The notes under the pieces: generated by a model
The model's input: only the letters and a program-made list of their open reading frames with translations
The model's database searches: none
Told to the model about the DNA's origin: nothing
Translations under genes and position numbers: made by a program
Origin: CAZLFQ01 sp044229535
GTDB lineage: Bacteria > Pseudomonadota > Alphaproteobacteria > Rickettsiales > Midichloriaceae
Direction: 5' to 3'
Assembly: GCA_044229535.1 (NCBI GenBank)
Contig: JBGASU010000001.1
Coordinates: forward strand, 434,001-498,000
Length of the DNA: 64,000 bases
In this document: positions 45,635 to 56,133 of the stretch, piece after piece
Numbering within the stretch: the first letter of the stretch is position 1
Layout: the number at the start of each line of letters is the position of its first letter

Positions 45635-46928
45635 CTTGGCGACCTATAGATATATATTTAAACCCATTTTCTATAGCATAATCTTTTGAAAGGATATTTC
45701 TTAAATCAACTATGACTTTGTTGTTCACTATTTTTTTTGCTTTTGCTAAATCAATATTCTTAAACTCAGACCACTCAGTCATAATACACAATACATCTGC
45801 ACTCTTTAAAGCTCCATTGATAGAGTCAACAAACTCCACGCCCTTCATAAGCTTTTTAGCGTCTTTATACGGCTTACTAGGATCATAAGCTTGCACTCTA
45901 TACCCAGCCTTTACCAATTTATTTACCATCACTATACTTGCACTGTCACGCAAATCATCGGTATCAGCTTTAAATGCTAATCCTAAAATCGCTATGGTTT
46001 TTCCTTTTACTTGTTTAGCTGCATTAATCACTTTTACAGCCATTTTCTCTTTGCGTTCTTTATTAGACTTAATTACCGCTTCAATAATTTTAGAATTCGC
46101 TTTTTGGTCTTTTGCATATTTTACAAGCGCTTGAGTATCTTTTGGAAAACATGATCCACCATAACCTGGACCAGCTTTGAGGTAATGCAGCCCTATCCTC
46201 TTGTCATGCCCCATACCTTTGGCTATTTCTTCAATATCCGCACCAGCTTTCTCTGCCAAATCGGCCATTTCATTAATGAAAGCAATTCGCATGGCTAGGT
46301 AGCAATTAGCAGAATATTTAATCAATTCAGCTGTAGTATTACTAACATAAATAATAGGAATGTCTTTTACAGTAAGAGGTTTGTATAGCTCTTCGGCATA
46401 TTTCTTAGCACTTTTTTCACAACCTATTACCACTCTGTCAGGCTTCATGAAATCAAGCACCGCAGACCCTTCTCTTAAAAACTCAGGGTTTGAAATTAGT
46501 TCAAATTTGAGGTCTGGCCTAATCTTTTTAAACTGGCTTTTTACCTGCCCAGCTGTGCCAACAGGCACCGTTGACTTAATGACCACAACCTTATTTTCAG
46601 TAGAGGTTGTAGCTACCTTTTCAACAACTTCATTCAAATATTTTAAATTAGCAGCCCCTGACTTAGTAGCAGGCGTACCAACTGCGATAACAATCACTTT
46701 GCAAGTATCCATGTCGGAATAGTCAGTGCTGAAGCTTAAATGCCTTTTGTTAACACATGTTTCAAGCAACTCAGGCAAATCAGGTTCATGGATGGGAATT
46801 ATGCCTTTTTTTAGATTATTTATCTTAGATTTATCCTTATCCAAACAAACCACATCATGACCAAGCGCAGCAAAGCAGACCCCAGCTACCAATCCAACAT
46901 AACCTGTACCGATAACTGCAATCTTCAA
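45627..46928 (-). CDS. ugd: UDP-glucose 6-dehydrogenase
   Basis: Oxidises UDP-glucose to UDP-glucuronate. 433 residues. It contains the Rossmann start IGTGYVGLVAGVCFAALGHDVVCLDKD, the substrate text EFLREGSAVLDFMKPDRVVIG, the catalytic cysteine in GPGYGGSCFPKDT and LAFKADTDDLRDSAS. It supplies precursors for surface polysaccharide. It overlaps mutM. Confidence 0.96.
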   Translation of the reverse strand: MKIAVIGTGYVGLVAGVCFAALGHDVVCLDKDKSKINNLKKGIIPIHEPDLPELLETCVNKRHLSFSTDYSDMDTCKVIVIAVGTPATKSGAANLKYLNEVVEKVATTSTENKVVVIKSTVPVGTAGQVKSQFKKIRPDLKFELISNPEFLREGSAVLDFMKPDRVVIGCEKSAKKYAEELYKPLTVKDIPIIYVSNTTAELIKYSANCYLAMRIAFINEMADLAEKAGADIEEIAKGMGHDKRIGLHYLKAGPGYGGSCFPKDTQALVKYAKDQKANSKIIEAVIKSNKERKEKMAVKVINAAKQVKGKTIAILGLAFKADTDDLRDSASIVMVNKLVKAGYRVQAYDPSKPYKDAKKLMKGVEFVDSINGALKSADVLCIMTEWSEFKNIDLAKAKKIVNNKVIVDLRNILSKDYAIENGFKYISIGRQDA

Positions 46929-46949
46929 ATTGCCCCCGCTTAAATGGAA

Positions 46950-47075
46950 CTAAGCTTGTTTCGCTTTAAATCTTGGATTCTTCTTGTTAATCACGTATAT
47001 ACGGCCTTTTCTCTTAACGATTTGACAGTTTTTATCACGTTTTTTTGCTGATTTTAATGACGATACAATTTTCAT
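46950..47075 (-). CDS. rpmJ: ribosomal protein bL36
   Basis: 41 residues, starting MKIVSSLKSAKKRDKNCQIV and ending in the L36 pattern GRIYVINKKNPRFKAKQ. The four-ligand zinc site is reduced (one Cys), which matches the zinc-free L36 form of proteobacteria. It lies alone between ugd and the glutamate dehydrogenase. Confidence 0.93.
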   Translation of the reverse strand: MKIVSSLKSAKKRDKNCQIVKRKGRIYVINKKNPRFKAKQA

Positions 47076-47209
47076 AATACTTCTCTTTAGCATTTCAAGT
47101 AGGCCGAGTATATTAATAAACATCTATTAATGCAAGGGGATTTTGCATATTTAAGAACTTACCCACTACAAAATAACCCACTTGAAGAAAGCATCATTTT
47201 CCTGCTAGT

Positions 47210-50200
47210 ATGAAGAATACACATCATAACTTACAGGATTTTATGCTTGGCAACAACAAAACCAAAGTGAAAAAATACATCGACAAATTAGCAGACTCTG
47301 CAAAAAACAAAGAAGCCCAAGCATTTATCAAGACCCTATACTTAGAAGTGTCTCAAGATGACTTGTCAAATGTTGATCAAGCACACCTGCTGGAATCGGC
47401 TTATTCCACCTTTGAGATCTTCAAAAATCGTAAGGATACTGAATTCAAATTAAACATATTTAGAAGCTCCATCGACGCCGATTATGCTACCATAGAAATA
47501 GTTACTGCAGACATTCCTTTCTTGATAGATTCATTAAGCAATGAATTAAAACAACAGCAGTGTGACATCCATTTAATAGCCCACCCTATTCTATTTGTTG
47601 AAAGAGATAAAAAAGGTAATTTCATTAAATTCAACAACTCAGGAAATAAAGAAACTATTATTCAATTCCACATATCAAACTGGCTTGATGAATCCAAGTT
47701 AAACCTATTAAAAACTAGGTTAACCAAGATAATGGAATGCATTCATTATGGTGTAGCTGATTGGAGAAACATGCTATCAAGCATGTCACAATCCATAGAG
47801 CATTTAAAAGATGCTGGCGCTCTAAGAACTAATGATATGCGCGATGAATCAATTGCTTTTCTTGAATGGCTGATGGATAACCATATGGTATTTTTAGGAT
47901 CATATGACACAAAAATAGTTGGCAATAAAGTTATTCCTATCAAAGGGTCTCAACTAGGAATAGTAAAAAGCGATTATTATAAGACAGGTGAAGTAGAAGC
48001 AGACACACAGTATTTAAATTCAGATCCCATATTTATAAGAAAATGGGATAGCCGCTCCGTAGTGCACAGAACTGCACATATGGATCTGATTGTTGTAAAA
48101 AAATATGATCAATCCAAAAAATGTGTTGGGGCGCAGCATTTTCTGGGCTTATTCACCTCATCTGTATACTACCAAAGCGTCCGCCAAATCCCATTAATGC
48201 GCAAGAAAATTGGACAGGTAATAAAGCGTTATGGCTACCCTGAATCAAGTCATAATTGCAAGGAACTAGTTACAGCTATGGAGTCATTCCCTCGAGGAGA
48301 ACTACTACAGATGAGTGTTGATGAATTATACGACACTGCAACTGGGATAGTCTCTTTAACTTTAGTTCCAAGAGTAAAACTATTTATTCGCAAAGATAGA
48401 ATTGGTAAATTTACTAGCTGTATTATTTTCATCCCAGAAAGACGTTTCAATGCTGAAACTAGAGCAATAGTTGAAAACATCGTCTGTAGACATCTAAACG
48501 GCACAGTATCCAAGGGATACGTCTATGTTGGCGAATCATCATTAACAAGACTTCAGTTAATTATTAAAACAGATTTTGATAATACTTCAAAAATTGACAC
48601 ACAAAGAATAGAGAAAGATATCATGAACGCAATCAGCGTTTGGAGCGATCAATTATCAGAATCATTAGAAAAAACTTTCACAAGAAGAGAGGCTATAACT
48701 TTATTTAATAAATATAAAGATGCATTTGATGTTAAATACTGCTCATTCTTCACTGGATCCCAAGCAGTACATGACATAAAACTAATTGAAAAATGCCTAC
48801 AATCGAACAAGGCGGAGTTTGATATTTATATATCTACCAAAGGTGGGGCACAAGACTATACTCAATTAAAAATATATACACCCGATAAAGAACTCCCTTT
48901 ATCCGCGACATTACCAGTAATAGAGAACCTAGGATTTTATGGTATTGATGAAGTAACTTACCCAGTTACCCTACACAACTCAGACGGAACACCGAGAAAA
49001 TTCTTCATCAATCACTTTAGACTAAATGCCAAATCTCTAAATATAAATGTAAACCAAGAACTTCATGACAATATCATCATCGCGATGAAAAAGATTTGGA
49101 ACAATGAACTTGATGATGATAGATTTAACAGCCTGATAGCGCTCTTGGGCATCACTTGGAGAGAAGCCACAATGATGCGTGCTTACGCAAAATACTTAAA
49201 GCAAACCGATTTTCCTCACACTCCAGATTACGCATTAGAAGCATTAATCGCCAACCCTGAAATATCAAAAAAATTGGTTCGTTTATTCAATAAAAAATTT
49301 AGTTTGGACAGCAATAGCCAAAAAGAAGTGGATTCACTTTCAAATAGCATTTTGAATGATCTAACATCCATCAAAAGCATTACAGAAGATAAAGTTCTAA
49401 GAAGCTTTTTAGGCGTGATAATGGCTACAAAAAGAACTAACTTCTTCCAGATAAACGAAAAAGGCGAACCTAAAGATTATATATCTTTTAAAATAGCGTC
49501 TGGAGAAGTAGTAGATTTACCAAAACCAAAACCTTACGCTGAAATATTCGTGTACTCACCTAGATTCGAAGCAATACACTTGCGTGGTGGCAAAGTAGCA
49601 CGCGGCGGTCTTCGCTGGTCTGATAGAAAAGAAGACTTTAGAACAGAAGTACTCGGCCTAATGAAAGCACAAATGACAAAGAACTCTGTAATAGTTCCAG
49701 TAGGCTCCAAGGGTGGCTTTGTGCTTAAAAAAGTATCAATGGCTGACGGCAGAGATGCTTTTATGAATGAAGGTGTAGAATGTTATAAAACATTCTTAAG
49801 TGGTATATTGGATATTACAGACAACATAGTTAACAACAAAATAGTTCCTCCAAAGAATGTCATCAGAATAGATGGTGACGACCCATACTTAGTTGTAGCA
49901 GCAGATAAAGGAACTGCAACATTCTCAGATTATGCAAATAGTGTTTCAGAGAAATATGGCTTCTGGCTAGGAGATGCCTTTGCATCTGGAGGCTCAGCTG
50001 GTTATGATCACAAAAAAATGGGGATTACTGCCAAAGGTGGCTGGATATCTGTAGAGCGTCATTTCCAAGCATTAGGTAAGAATATAGATAATGAGACATT
50101 CACATCTGTAGGCGTAGGTGATATGGCTGGCGATGTTTTCGGAAATGGCATGCTATTATCTAATAATATGCAACTAATTGCCGCATTTAATCATGCGCAT

Positions 50201-51976
50201 ATATTTATTGATCCAAATCCAGACACAAAAAAAAGCTATTCAGAGCGCCTAAGAATGTTCAAACTTCCAAGATCACAATGGACTGATTACGATCAAAGGC
50301 TTATATCTAAGGGTGGTGGAATATATGATAGAAAACAAAAAACTATCAATCTATCACCAGAAGCCAAGAAAGCTCTTTCCGTTACAGAAACTACATTCAC
50401 CCCTGATGCTTTAATTAAAGCAATACTAACTGCTCCTGTTGACTTACTCTGGAATGGAGGTATTGGTACATATGTAAAATCTAAAAATGAATCTAACGAG
50501 AAAATTGGCGACAAGTCTAATGATAGTTTGCGTGTAAATGGTGAAGACTTACGCTGTAAAATCATCGGTGAGGGCGGCAACTTAGGTATGACTCAACTTG
50601 GGCGCATTGAATATGCAAAATCTGGTGGGAGACTGAACACCGATTTCATCGATAATTCTGCAGGGGTTGATTGCTCAGACCATGAAGTAAATATAAAGAT
50701 TGGTCTATCTGACCAATTAATATCAGGCAAAATGAAGCGCAAAGATCGTGATGCATTACTTGATAGGATGACTGATGAAGTTGGACAATTAGTATTAAAT
50801 GACAATTTCAAGCAGAACTTAATCCTTACTATCGAACAGCTCAGCAAACCTGTAAGAATTCACGGACACGCTTGGCTGATTAAATATTTAGAAGGTAAAG
50901 GAGAGCTAAATAGAGAAATAGAATATTTACCTAAAAATACAGAGTTAAATACATTGGTAGCAGAAAAAAGTAATTTGACCCGCCCTGAAATGTCGGTGAT
51001 TTTGGCTTATGCTAAAAATTCAATATATTCTATGCTTTGCAAGCATCAGTTTAAAATTGATAAATGCCTACAAAAATATTTGTATAATTATTTCCCTAAA
51101 GAATTCCAACAAAAACAATCTAAATTAATAGATCAGCACAAACTTAAAAATGAAATCTTAGCTACGGTATTAACAAATGACTTCGTAAACACCCTAGGAT
51201 GCGCATTTTTCCACCAAGTAATGGAGGATAAGGGAATAGCTCCAGAAAAAATCATTAAAGCATACGTAATTGTCAAAGAGATCTACGACATAGAAACAAT
51301 ATGGAAAAAGATTGAAAACCTAAGCAACAAAGCTCCAATCGATATACAAATAAGCTTATTTAATCACATCCAAGCTTTGATAGAGAGAAATGTATTATGG
51401 GTTTTAAATAACGTTAGCAATATTGACAATGTTGAACAAACCATCAGTACTTTCAAAGATGGGGCTGCAAAACTTATAAAAAATATTAAAGATTTTGTGA
51501 CTCAGTCGATGATTAATGAATATGAAAACAACATTTCAGTATATCAAAAAAACAAAGAGGTATTTGAAATAGCTAAAGAGGTATGTAAGTTAAGGTTATC
51601 AAAAACCGTATTGGACGTTGTATTCGTATCAAACAATACCAAATCAAAATTGGAAGATGCTGCTAAAATCTTTTTCAAACTTGGAGAAGGCATGCATTTC
51701 ACATGGTTAATCTCTCAAACTCGCAGCTTTATTCCTAGACAGTATTTCCAATCAGTAGCACTAAGGGCATTAGTAAGCGAAATACAAGAAATGCAAATGA
51801 AGCTTACTGCTGAACAACTCAAGTCTAAGAAAATTCAAGGATCGATATACGACAACGATAATTACGTTAAATATAATACTTTTATATCAGATTTGAAAGC
51901 TTCTGGAGAAGGATCAGATACTCTGGTTTCTATGGTAACCATCGCTGTTAACAGAGTAAAAAACTTAGCGAAATAG
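47210..51976 (+). CDS. gdhB: NAD-specific glutamate dehydrogenase, large type
   Basis: Converts glutamate to 2-oxoglutarate and ammonium. 1588 residues, the size of the L_180 class. The N-terminal third is regulatory (ACT-like text). The catalytic core is near residues 770-1100: RGGKVARGGLRWSDRKEDFRTEVLGLMKAQMTKNSVIVPVGSKGGF holds the substrate lysines, followed by DKGTATFSDYAN and IIGEGGNLGMTQLGRIEYA of the NAD domain. This type is common in alphaproteobacteria, and suggests glutamate as a carbon source. Confidence 0.95.
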   Translation: MKNTHHNLQDFMLGNNKTKVKKYIDKLADSAKNKEAQAFIKTLYLEVSQDDLSNVDQAHLLESAYSTFEIFKNRKDTEFKLNIFRSSIDADYATIEIVTADIPFLIDSLSNELKQQQCDIHLIAHPILFVERDKKGNFIKFNNSGNKETIIQFHISNWLDESKLNLLKTRLTKIMECIHYGVADWRNMLSSMSQSIEHLKDAGALRTNDMRDESIAFLEWLMDNHMVFLGSYDTKIVGNKVIPIKGSQLGIVKSDYYKTGEVEADTQYLNSDPIFIRKWDSRSVVHRTAHMDLIVVKKYDQSKKCVGAQHFLGLFTSSVYYQSVRQIPLMRKKIGQVIKRYGYPESSHNCKELVTAMESFPRGELLQMSVDELYDTATGIVSLTLVPRVKLFIRKDRIGKFTSCIIFIPERRFNAETRAIVENIVCRHLNGTVSKGYVYVGESSLTRLQLIIKTDFDNTSKIDTQRIEKDIMNAISVWSDQLSESLEKTFTRREAITLFNKYKDAFDVKYCSFFTGSQAVHDIKLIEKCLQSNKAEFDIYISTKGGAQDYTQLKIYTPDKELPLSATLPVIENLGFYGIDEVTYPVTLHNSDGTPRKFFINHFRLNAKSLNINVNQELHDNIIIAMKKIWNNELDDDRFNSLIALLGITWREATMMRAYAKYLKQTDFPHTPDYALEALIANPEISKKLVRLFNKKFSLDSNSQKEVDSLSNSILNDLTSIKSITEDKVLRSFLGVIMATKRTNFFQINEKGEPKDYISFKIASGEVVDLPKPKPYAEIFVYSPRFEAIHLRGGKVARGGLRWSDRKEDFRTEVLGLMKAQMTKNSVIVPVGSKGGFVLKKVSMADGRDAFMNEGVECYKTFLSGILDITDNIVNNKIVPPKNVIRIDGDDPYLVVAADKGTATFSDYANSVSEKYGFWLGDAFASGGSAGYDHKKMGITAKGGWISVERHFQALGKNIDNETFTSVGVGDMAGDVFGNGMLLSNNMQLIAAFNHAHIFIDPNPDTKKSYSERLRMFKLPRSQWTDYDQRLISKGGGIYDRKQKTINLSPEAKKALSVTETTFTPDALIKAILTAPVDLLWNGGIGTYVKSKNESNEKIGDKSNDSLRVNGEDLRCKIIGEGGNLGMTQLGRIEYAKSGGRLNTDFIDNSAGVDCSDHEVNIKIGLSDQLISGKMKRKDRDALLDRMTDEVGQLVLNDNFKQNLILTIEQLSKPVRIHGHAWLIKYLEGKGELNREIEYLPKNTELNTLVAEKSNLTRPEMSVILAYAKNSIYSMLCKHQFKIDKCLQKYLYNYFPKEFQQKQSKLIDQHKLKNEILATVLTNDFVNTLGCAFFHQVMEDKGIAPEKIIKAYVIVKEIYDIETIWKKIENLSNKAPIDIQISLFNHIQALIERNVLWVLNNVSNIDNVEQTISTFKDGAAKLIKNIKDFVTQSMINEYENNISVYQKNKEVFEIAKEVCKLRLSKTVLDVVFVSNNTKSKLEDAAKIFFKLGEGMHFTWLISQTRSFIPRQYFQSVALRALVSEIQEMQMKLTAEQLKSKKIQGSIYDNDNYVKYNTFISDLKASGEGSDTLVSMVTIAVNRVKNLAK

Positions 51977-51977
51977 G

Positions 51978-52889
51978 TTATGAATTAATACCCAGAAGGG
52001 CTTTTGAAAAGTCCTCTGGGTTGAATACATCCAAATCTTCAACACCTTCGCCAACTCCGATATAATGTATTGGAATTTCAAACTGCTTAGCAATAGCAAT
52101 TATAATTCCGCCTTTTGCAGTGCCATCTAATTTTGTTAAAATTATACCAGAGATATTTACTATCTCTTTAAACGTCTCCGCCTGCATTAAGGCGTTTTGC
52201 CCAGTTGTTGCATCAAGAACTAAGATTGTATCATGAGGAGCTGTTTCATCAATTTTCTTAATTACTCTTATGATCTTCGCTAATTCTTCCATCAAGTTTG
52301 TCTTATTATGCAGTCTCCCCGCGGTATCTATAAGTAGGATATCGAAAGACTCTTTTTGCGCTTTTTCAATCGCCCTATAAGCAACGCTCGCAGGATCTGA
52401 ATTCTCAGCGCCAATTACTATCTCGCACCCCACTCTATCAGACCATACCTTTAATTGCTCGGTCGCTGCTGCACGAAATGTATCGCAAGCAGCCATTAAC
52501 ACTTTACTACCCCGCTCTTTATACTTAGATGCCAGTTTACCTATTGTTGTAGTTTTACCATTACCATTAACTCCACATACCAATACAACCTGCAGCCCTC
52601 CCTCTTTTCTCAGAGGTTTAGCAAACCTACTCATTTTCTCAGTTATTGTGCTAGCAAGAAACTCTTTGATTTCTGATTCACTAATTTGCTTGTTAAATTT
52701 TTCTTTAGACAAAGCTTTGATAAGATCATTTGCAGCCGCAGCACCTAAATCAGCTTTGATCAAAGTTTCTTCAAGCTCATCTAAAGCGTCCTGATCTAAA
52801 ACTTTATGAGTAAAAACCTTTGTAATACCTTCAGAAATTGTATTAGTGGTTTTCTTTAATCCATCTTTTAATTTATCAAACCAACTCAT
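51978..52889 (-). CDS. ftsY: signal recognition particle receptor FtsY
   Basis: SRP receptor GTPase, 303 residues. The acidic A domain is almost absent. The N-domain is followed by the G domain with VCGVNGNGKTTTIGKLA, AACDTFRAAATEQLKVW, IDTAGRLHNKTNLMEEL, LDATTGQNA and ILTKLDGTAKGGI. It ends one base from the convergent gdhB stop. Confidence 0.96.
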   Translation of the reverse strand: MSWFDKLKDGLKKTTNTISEGITKVFTHKVLDQDALDELEETLIKADLGAAAANDLIKALSKEKFNKQISESEIKEFLASTITEKMSRFAKPLRKEGGLQVVLVCGVNGNGKTTTIGKLASKYKERGSKVLMAACDTFRAAATEQLKVWSDRVGCEIVIGAENSDPASVAYRAIEKAQKESFDILLIDTAGRLHNKTNLMEELAKIIRVIKKIDETAPHDTILVLDATTGQNALMQAETFKEIVNISGIILTKLDGTAKGGIIIAIAKQFEIPIHYIGVGEGVEDLDVFNPEDFSKALLGINS

Positions 52890-52945
52890 ATATCTTTTTA
52901 ATTAATTAATTGTTATTATCTATATCACAATAGAATAAAAAAGTT

Positions 52946-53566
52946 ATGTCATTTTTCTATCCTACAGCATTTATTAGTGGCTACGCCACATCAATGGGCT
53001 TAATAGTTGCAATTGGCGCACAAAATGCTTTTGTTTTAAAACAAGGAATATTAAGAAATCATATCTTTATAATAGCCCTACTATGCTCATTTTTTGATTC
53101 AGCACTGATTATTTTAGGAGTTATGGGACTTGGGACTATATTTACTTCAAGCCCTATGATTATGAATTTAGCAAAGTATGGAGGATCTGCATTTTTACTT
53201 TGGTATGGGTGGCGCTCTTTTAGAGCGGCTTTTTCAAAACACTCACTTCAAATTGATCAATCAAAACAAAAGCCAGACCTAAGAAAAACAATTAGCATAT
53301 TATTAGCCCTTACATTTTTAAATCCACATGTTTATCTAGATACATGCGTTCTTGTTGGCAGTATTGGGGTACAATTTCCTGAAGAGCAAAGGACTTCTTT
53401 TATAGCAGGAGCCTCACTGGCATCATTCACTTGGTTTTTTGCCCTAACCTACTTCGCAAAGCTCTTAGTGCCGTTTTTTAAAAAGACTATTTCTTGGCAA
53501 ATTTTGGATTCAATAACTGGATTAATCATGTGGACTATAGCTGGATTATTGCTTCTTAAACTCTGA
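52946..53566 (+). CDS. LysE/ArgO-family amino-acid exporter
   Basis: Inner-membrane transporter of 206 residues with about six membrane spans. It contains YATSMGLIVAIGAQNAFVLKQGI, the LysE-type opening, then CSFFDSALIILGVMGLG and LTFLNPHVYLDTCVLVGSIG. The relatives export basic amino acids. It is divergent from ftsY with a 56-bp gap. Confidence 0.9.
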   Translation: MSFFYPTAFISGYATSMGLIVAIGAQNAFVLKQGILRNHIFIIALLCSFFDSALIILGVMGLGTIFTSSPMIMNLAKYGGSAFLLWYGWRSFRAAFSKHSLQIDQSKQKPDLRKTISILLALTFLNPHVYLDTCVLVGSIGVQFPEEQRTSFIAGASLASFTWFFALTYFAKLLVPFFKKTISWQILDSITGLIMWTIAGLLLLKL

Positions 53567-53639
53567 GTAAGAGAACCTTGCCTAAACAATATACATATGT
53601 TAGAGTTCTTAACGCATGTTAATTGAGAAGTAGAGGCTC

Positions 53640-56066
53640 ATGCAGACAGAATCAAACGCCGTTAGGAAAGATGATATGAATCAAGAGTATGGTGCACATT
53701 CCATTAAGGTTCTAAAAGGACTAGAAGGGGTTCAAAAACGCCCTGAAATGTATATAGGCAATACTGCCGATGGAACTGGTCTACACCATATGGTTTATGA
53801 GGTTGTAGATAATGCTGTAGATGAGTCACTCGCTGGGCATTGCGACAGAATTATTATATCGATAAATTCAGATGGTTCAGTATCAGTCAATGATAATGGG
53901 CGCGGTATTCCAACTGATATTCATAAAGAAGAAGGTGTATCCGCTGCTGAAGTTATTATGACACAGCTTCATGCTGGTGGTAAATTCGATAGTAACTCAT
54001 ATAAAGTTTCAGGTGGGTTACACGGTGTGGGTGTTTCTGTAGTAAACGCTTTATCAGATTGGTTAGAAGTTACAATTTGGCGCAATGGTAAAAAACATTG
54101 GATGCGCTTTAGAGATGGCGTTGCAGAAGCTCCATTAAAAGAAGTTGGTGATGCTGATGGCAATAAAGGTACGCAAGTTACTTTCATGCCCTCTCTAAAA
54201 TATTTCCCGAGCACAGATTTTACATACGCAACGCTTGAACACAGAATGCGCGAATTAGCGTTTTTAAATTCTGGAATTAGAGTGATTTTAGAAGATCATA
54301 GAGTGTCCCCAAAACTTTCCACAGAGCTTCATTATGAAGGCGGCGTACAGGCTTTTGTTAAAGAATTAGATAAAGCGAAAAATGCATTACATCCTACAAT
54401 TAGTTTGATAGGTGAATCTGAAGATGTGATGGTTGATATCGCTATGCAGTGGAATGATAGCTATCACGAAAACACTCTGTGTTTCACAAATAATATTCGC
54501 CAACGCGATGGTGGTACGCACTTAGCTGGTTTTAGAGCTGCTCTTACACGTACAGTAAATAATTATGCAAATCTACTTGGTGTCAGTAAAAAAGAAAAAA
54601 TTGATCTAACTGCAGAAGATATGCGCGAAGGCTTAACCTGCGTACTTTCCGTAAAAGTACCAGATCCGAAGTTCGCATCGCAAACAAAAGATAAATTAGT
54701 AAATAATGAAGTAAGAACAGCAGTTGAAGCTGTGGTTGCAGATAAATTAGGGCAGTGGTTTGAAACTCACCCAAATGAAACTAAATCTGTTGTTGGTAAA
54801 ATAGTTGAAGCCGCAATTGCGCGTGAGGCTGCTCGTAAAGCTCGTGATCTTACTCGCAAGAAAACAGGTTTAGATATGTCTAACCTTCCGGGAAAACTTG
54901 CGAGCTGTCAGGAAAAAAATCCTGAACTTTGCGAAGTGTTCATAGTAGAGGGTGAGTCTGCTGGTGGTTCTGCAAAACAAGGTAGAGATAGAAGAGTTCA
55001 AGCGATTCTTCCATTGAAAGGAAAAATCCTAAACGTTGAGCGTGCACGTTTTGATAAAATGCTAGGCTCTGCGGAAATTGGAACTTTAATTACAGCGCTT
55101 GGAACTGGAATTGGAAACGAAGAATTTAATTTAGAAAAACTGCGTTACCATAAAGTTATTATCATGACCGATGCGGACGTAGATGGCTCTCACATCAGAA
55201 CATTACTTCTGACATTCTTCTATAGATATATGCCAGACCTGATTAAAGCCGGTCATTTATTTATTGCGCAGCCGCCATTGTATAAAGTGAAGAAAGGGCA
55301 GACTGAAGTTTATCTGAAAAACGAAGAGGCGCTGCAAGATCATTTGATCAACGCTTCACTAGAAGGAACTGTTGTTGTTGCTGGTGGGCAGCAGCGTGCT
55401 GGTAATGACTTGCTCACTATGTTCCAGCAAGTCAATAGCTTTGTAAATGAACTAAAAAATGCCGCGAAAACATTGCCTGAAAATATTCTAGAAGTAGCTG
55501 TGATTTCAGGATTGTTTAGCAGCAAAGATAGTAACAAAGATTTGCAATCAGTTGCCGATAGAATGGTAAGCATATTTAAAAATATGGAAACCGGTCCACA
55601 AACAAATTGGTCACATAAAGTTGATGGAGAATATATTTCTCTTATTAGAACTGAAAGAGGTGTGACAGAAACGCACACTCTTAGCAGCTCTTCTATTCCA
55701 CAGTGGGAAGCCAATAAGCTAGAAACTTTAGTGAAGAATATTAGAGAGTTATTTGTACAACCAATTTCTGTAGAGAGAAAAGAGACTAAAGTAGTTTGCA
55801 CTTCACCATCCGACTTTGTAAATAAACTTTTTGAAATGGTGAAAAAAGGATTATACATCCAACGCTTTAAAGGTTTGGGTGAGATGAATGCAGATCAGCT
55901 ATGGGAGACAACACTAAATCCTGATGTAAGGACTCTACTTCAAGTAAAAATTGATGATTTTAATGAAGCTGAGCAAGTTTTCTCTGTGCTAATGGGTGAT
56001 GTTGTTGAGCCACGTAGACAATTCATTCAAGAAAACGCCCTTAAAGTTGAAAACTTGGATGCTTAG
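53640..56066 (+). CDS. gyrB: DNA gyrase subunit B
   Basis: ATPase subunit of gyrase, 808 residues. The GHKL domain has DNAVDESLAGHCDRI, DNGRGIPTDIH and KVSGGLHGVGVSVVNALS. The TOPRIM domain has EVFIVEGESAGGSAKQGRDRR and DADVDGSHIRTLLLTFFYR. The C-terminus QRFKGLGEMNADQLWETT is typical. A start at 53640 or at the later MNQEYG is possible. gyrA is not in the window. Confidence 0.97.
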   Translation: MQTESNAVRKDDMNQEYGAHSIKVLKGLEGVQKRPEMYIGNTADGTGLHHMVYEVVDNAVDESLAGHCDRIIISINSDGSVSVNDNGRGIPTDIHKEEGVSAAEVIMTQLHAGGKFDSNSYKVSGGLHGVGVSVVNALSDWLEVTIWRNGKKHWMRFRDGVAEAPLKEVGDADGNKGTQVTFMPSLKYFPSTDFTYATLEHRMRELAFLNSGIRVILEDHRVSPKLSTELHYEGGVQAFVKELDKAKNALHPTISLIGESEDVMVDIAMQWNDSYHENTLCFTNNIRQRDGGTHLAGFRAALTRTVNNYANLLGVSKKEKIDLTAEDMREGLTCVLSVKVPDPKFASQTKDKLVNNEVRTAVEAVVADKLGQWFETHPNETKSVVGKIVEAAIAREAARKARDLTRKKTGLDMSNLPGKLASCQEKNPELCEVFIVEGESAGGSAKQGRDRRVQAILPLKGKILNVERARFDKMLGSAEIGTLITALGTGIGNEEFNLEKLRYHKVIIMTDADVDGSHIRTLLLTFFYRYMPDLIKAGHLFIAQPPLYKVKKGQTEVYLKNEEALQDHLINASLEGTVVVAGGQQRAGNDLLTMFQQVNSFVNELKNAAKTLPENILEVAVISGLFSSKDSNKDLQSVADRMVSIFKNMETGPQTNWSHKVDGEYISLIRTERGVTETHTLSSSSIPQWEANKLETLVKNIRELFVQPISVERKETKVVCTSPSDFVNKLFEMVKKGLYIQRFKGLGEMNADQLWETTLNPDVRTLLQVKIDDFNEAEQVFSVLMGDVVEPRRQFIQENALKVENLDA

Positions 56067-56133
56067 TTGATATATTACCTTGCTATGCTTTATTTGAATT
56101 AGTATAGTTCTGCATAAAATTTAAGAGTGTTGT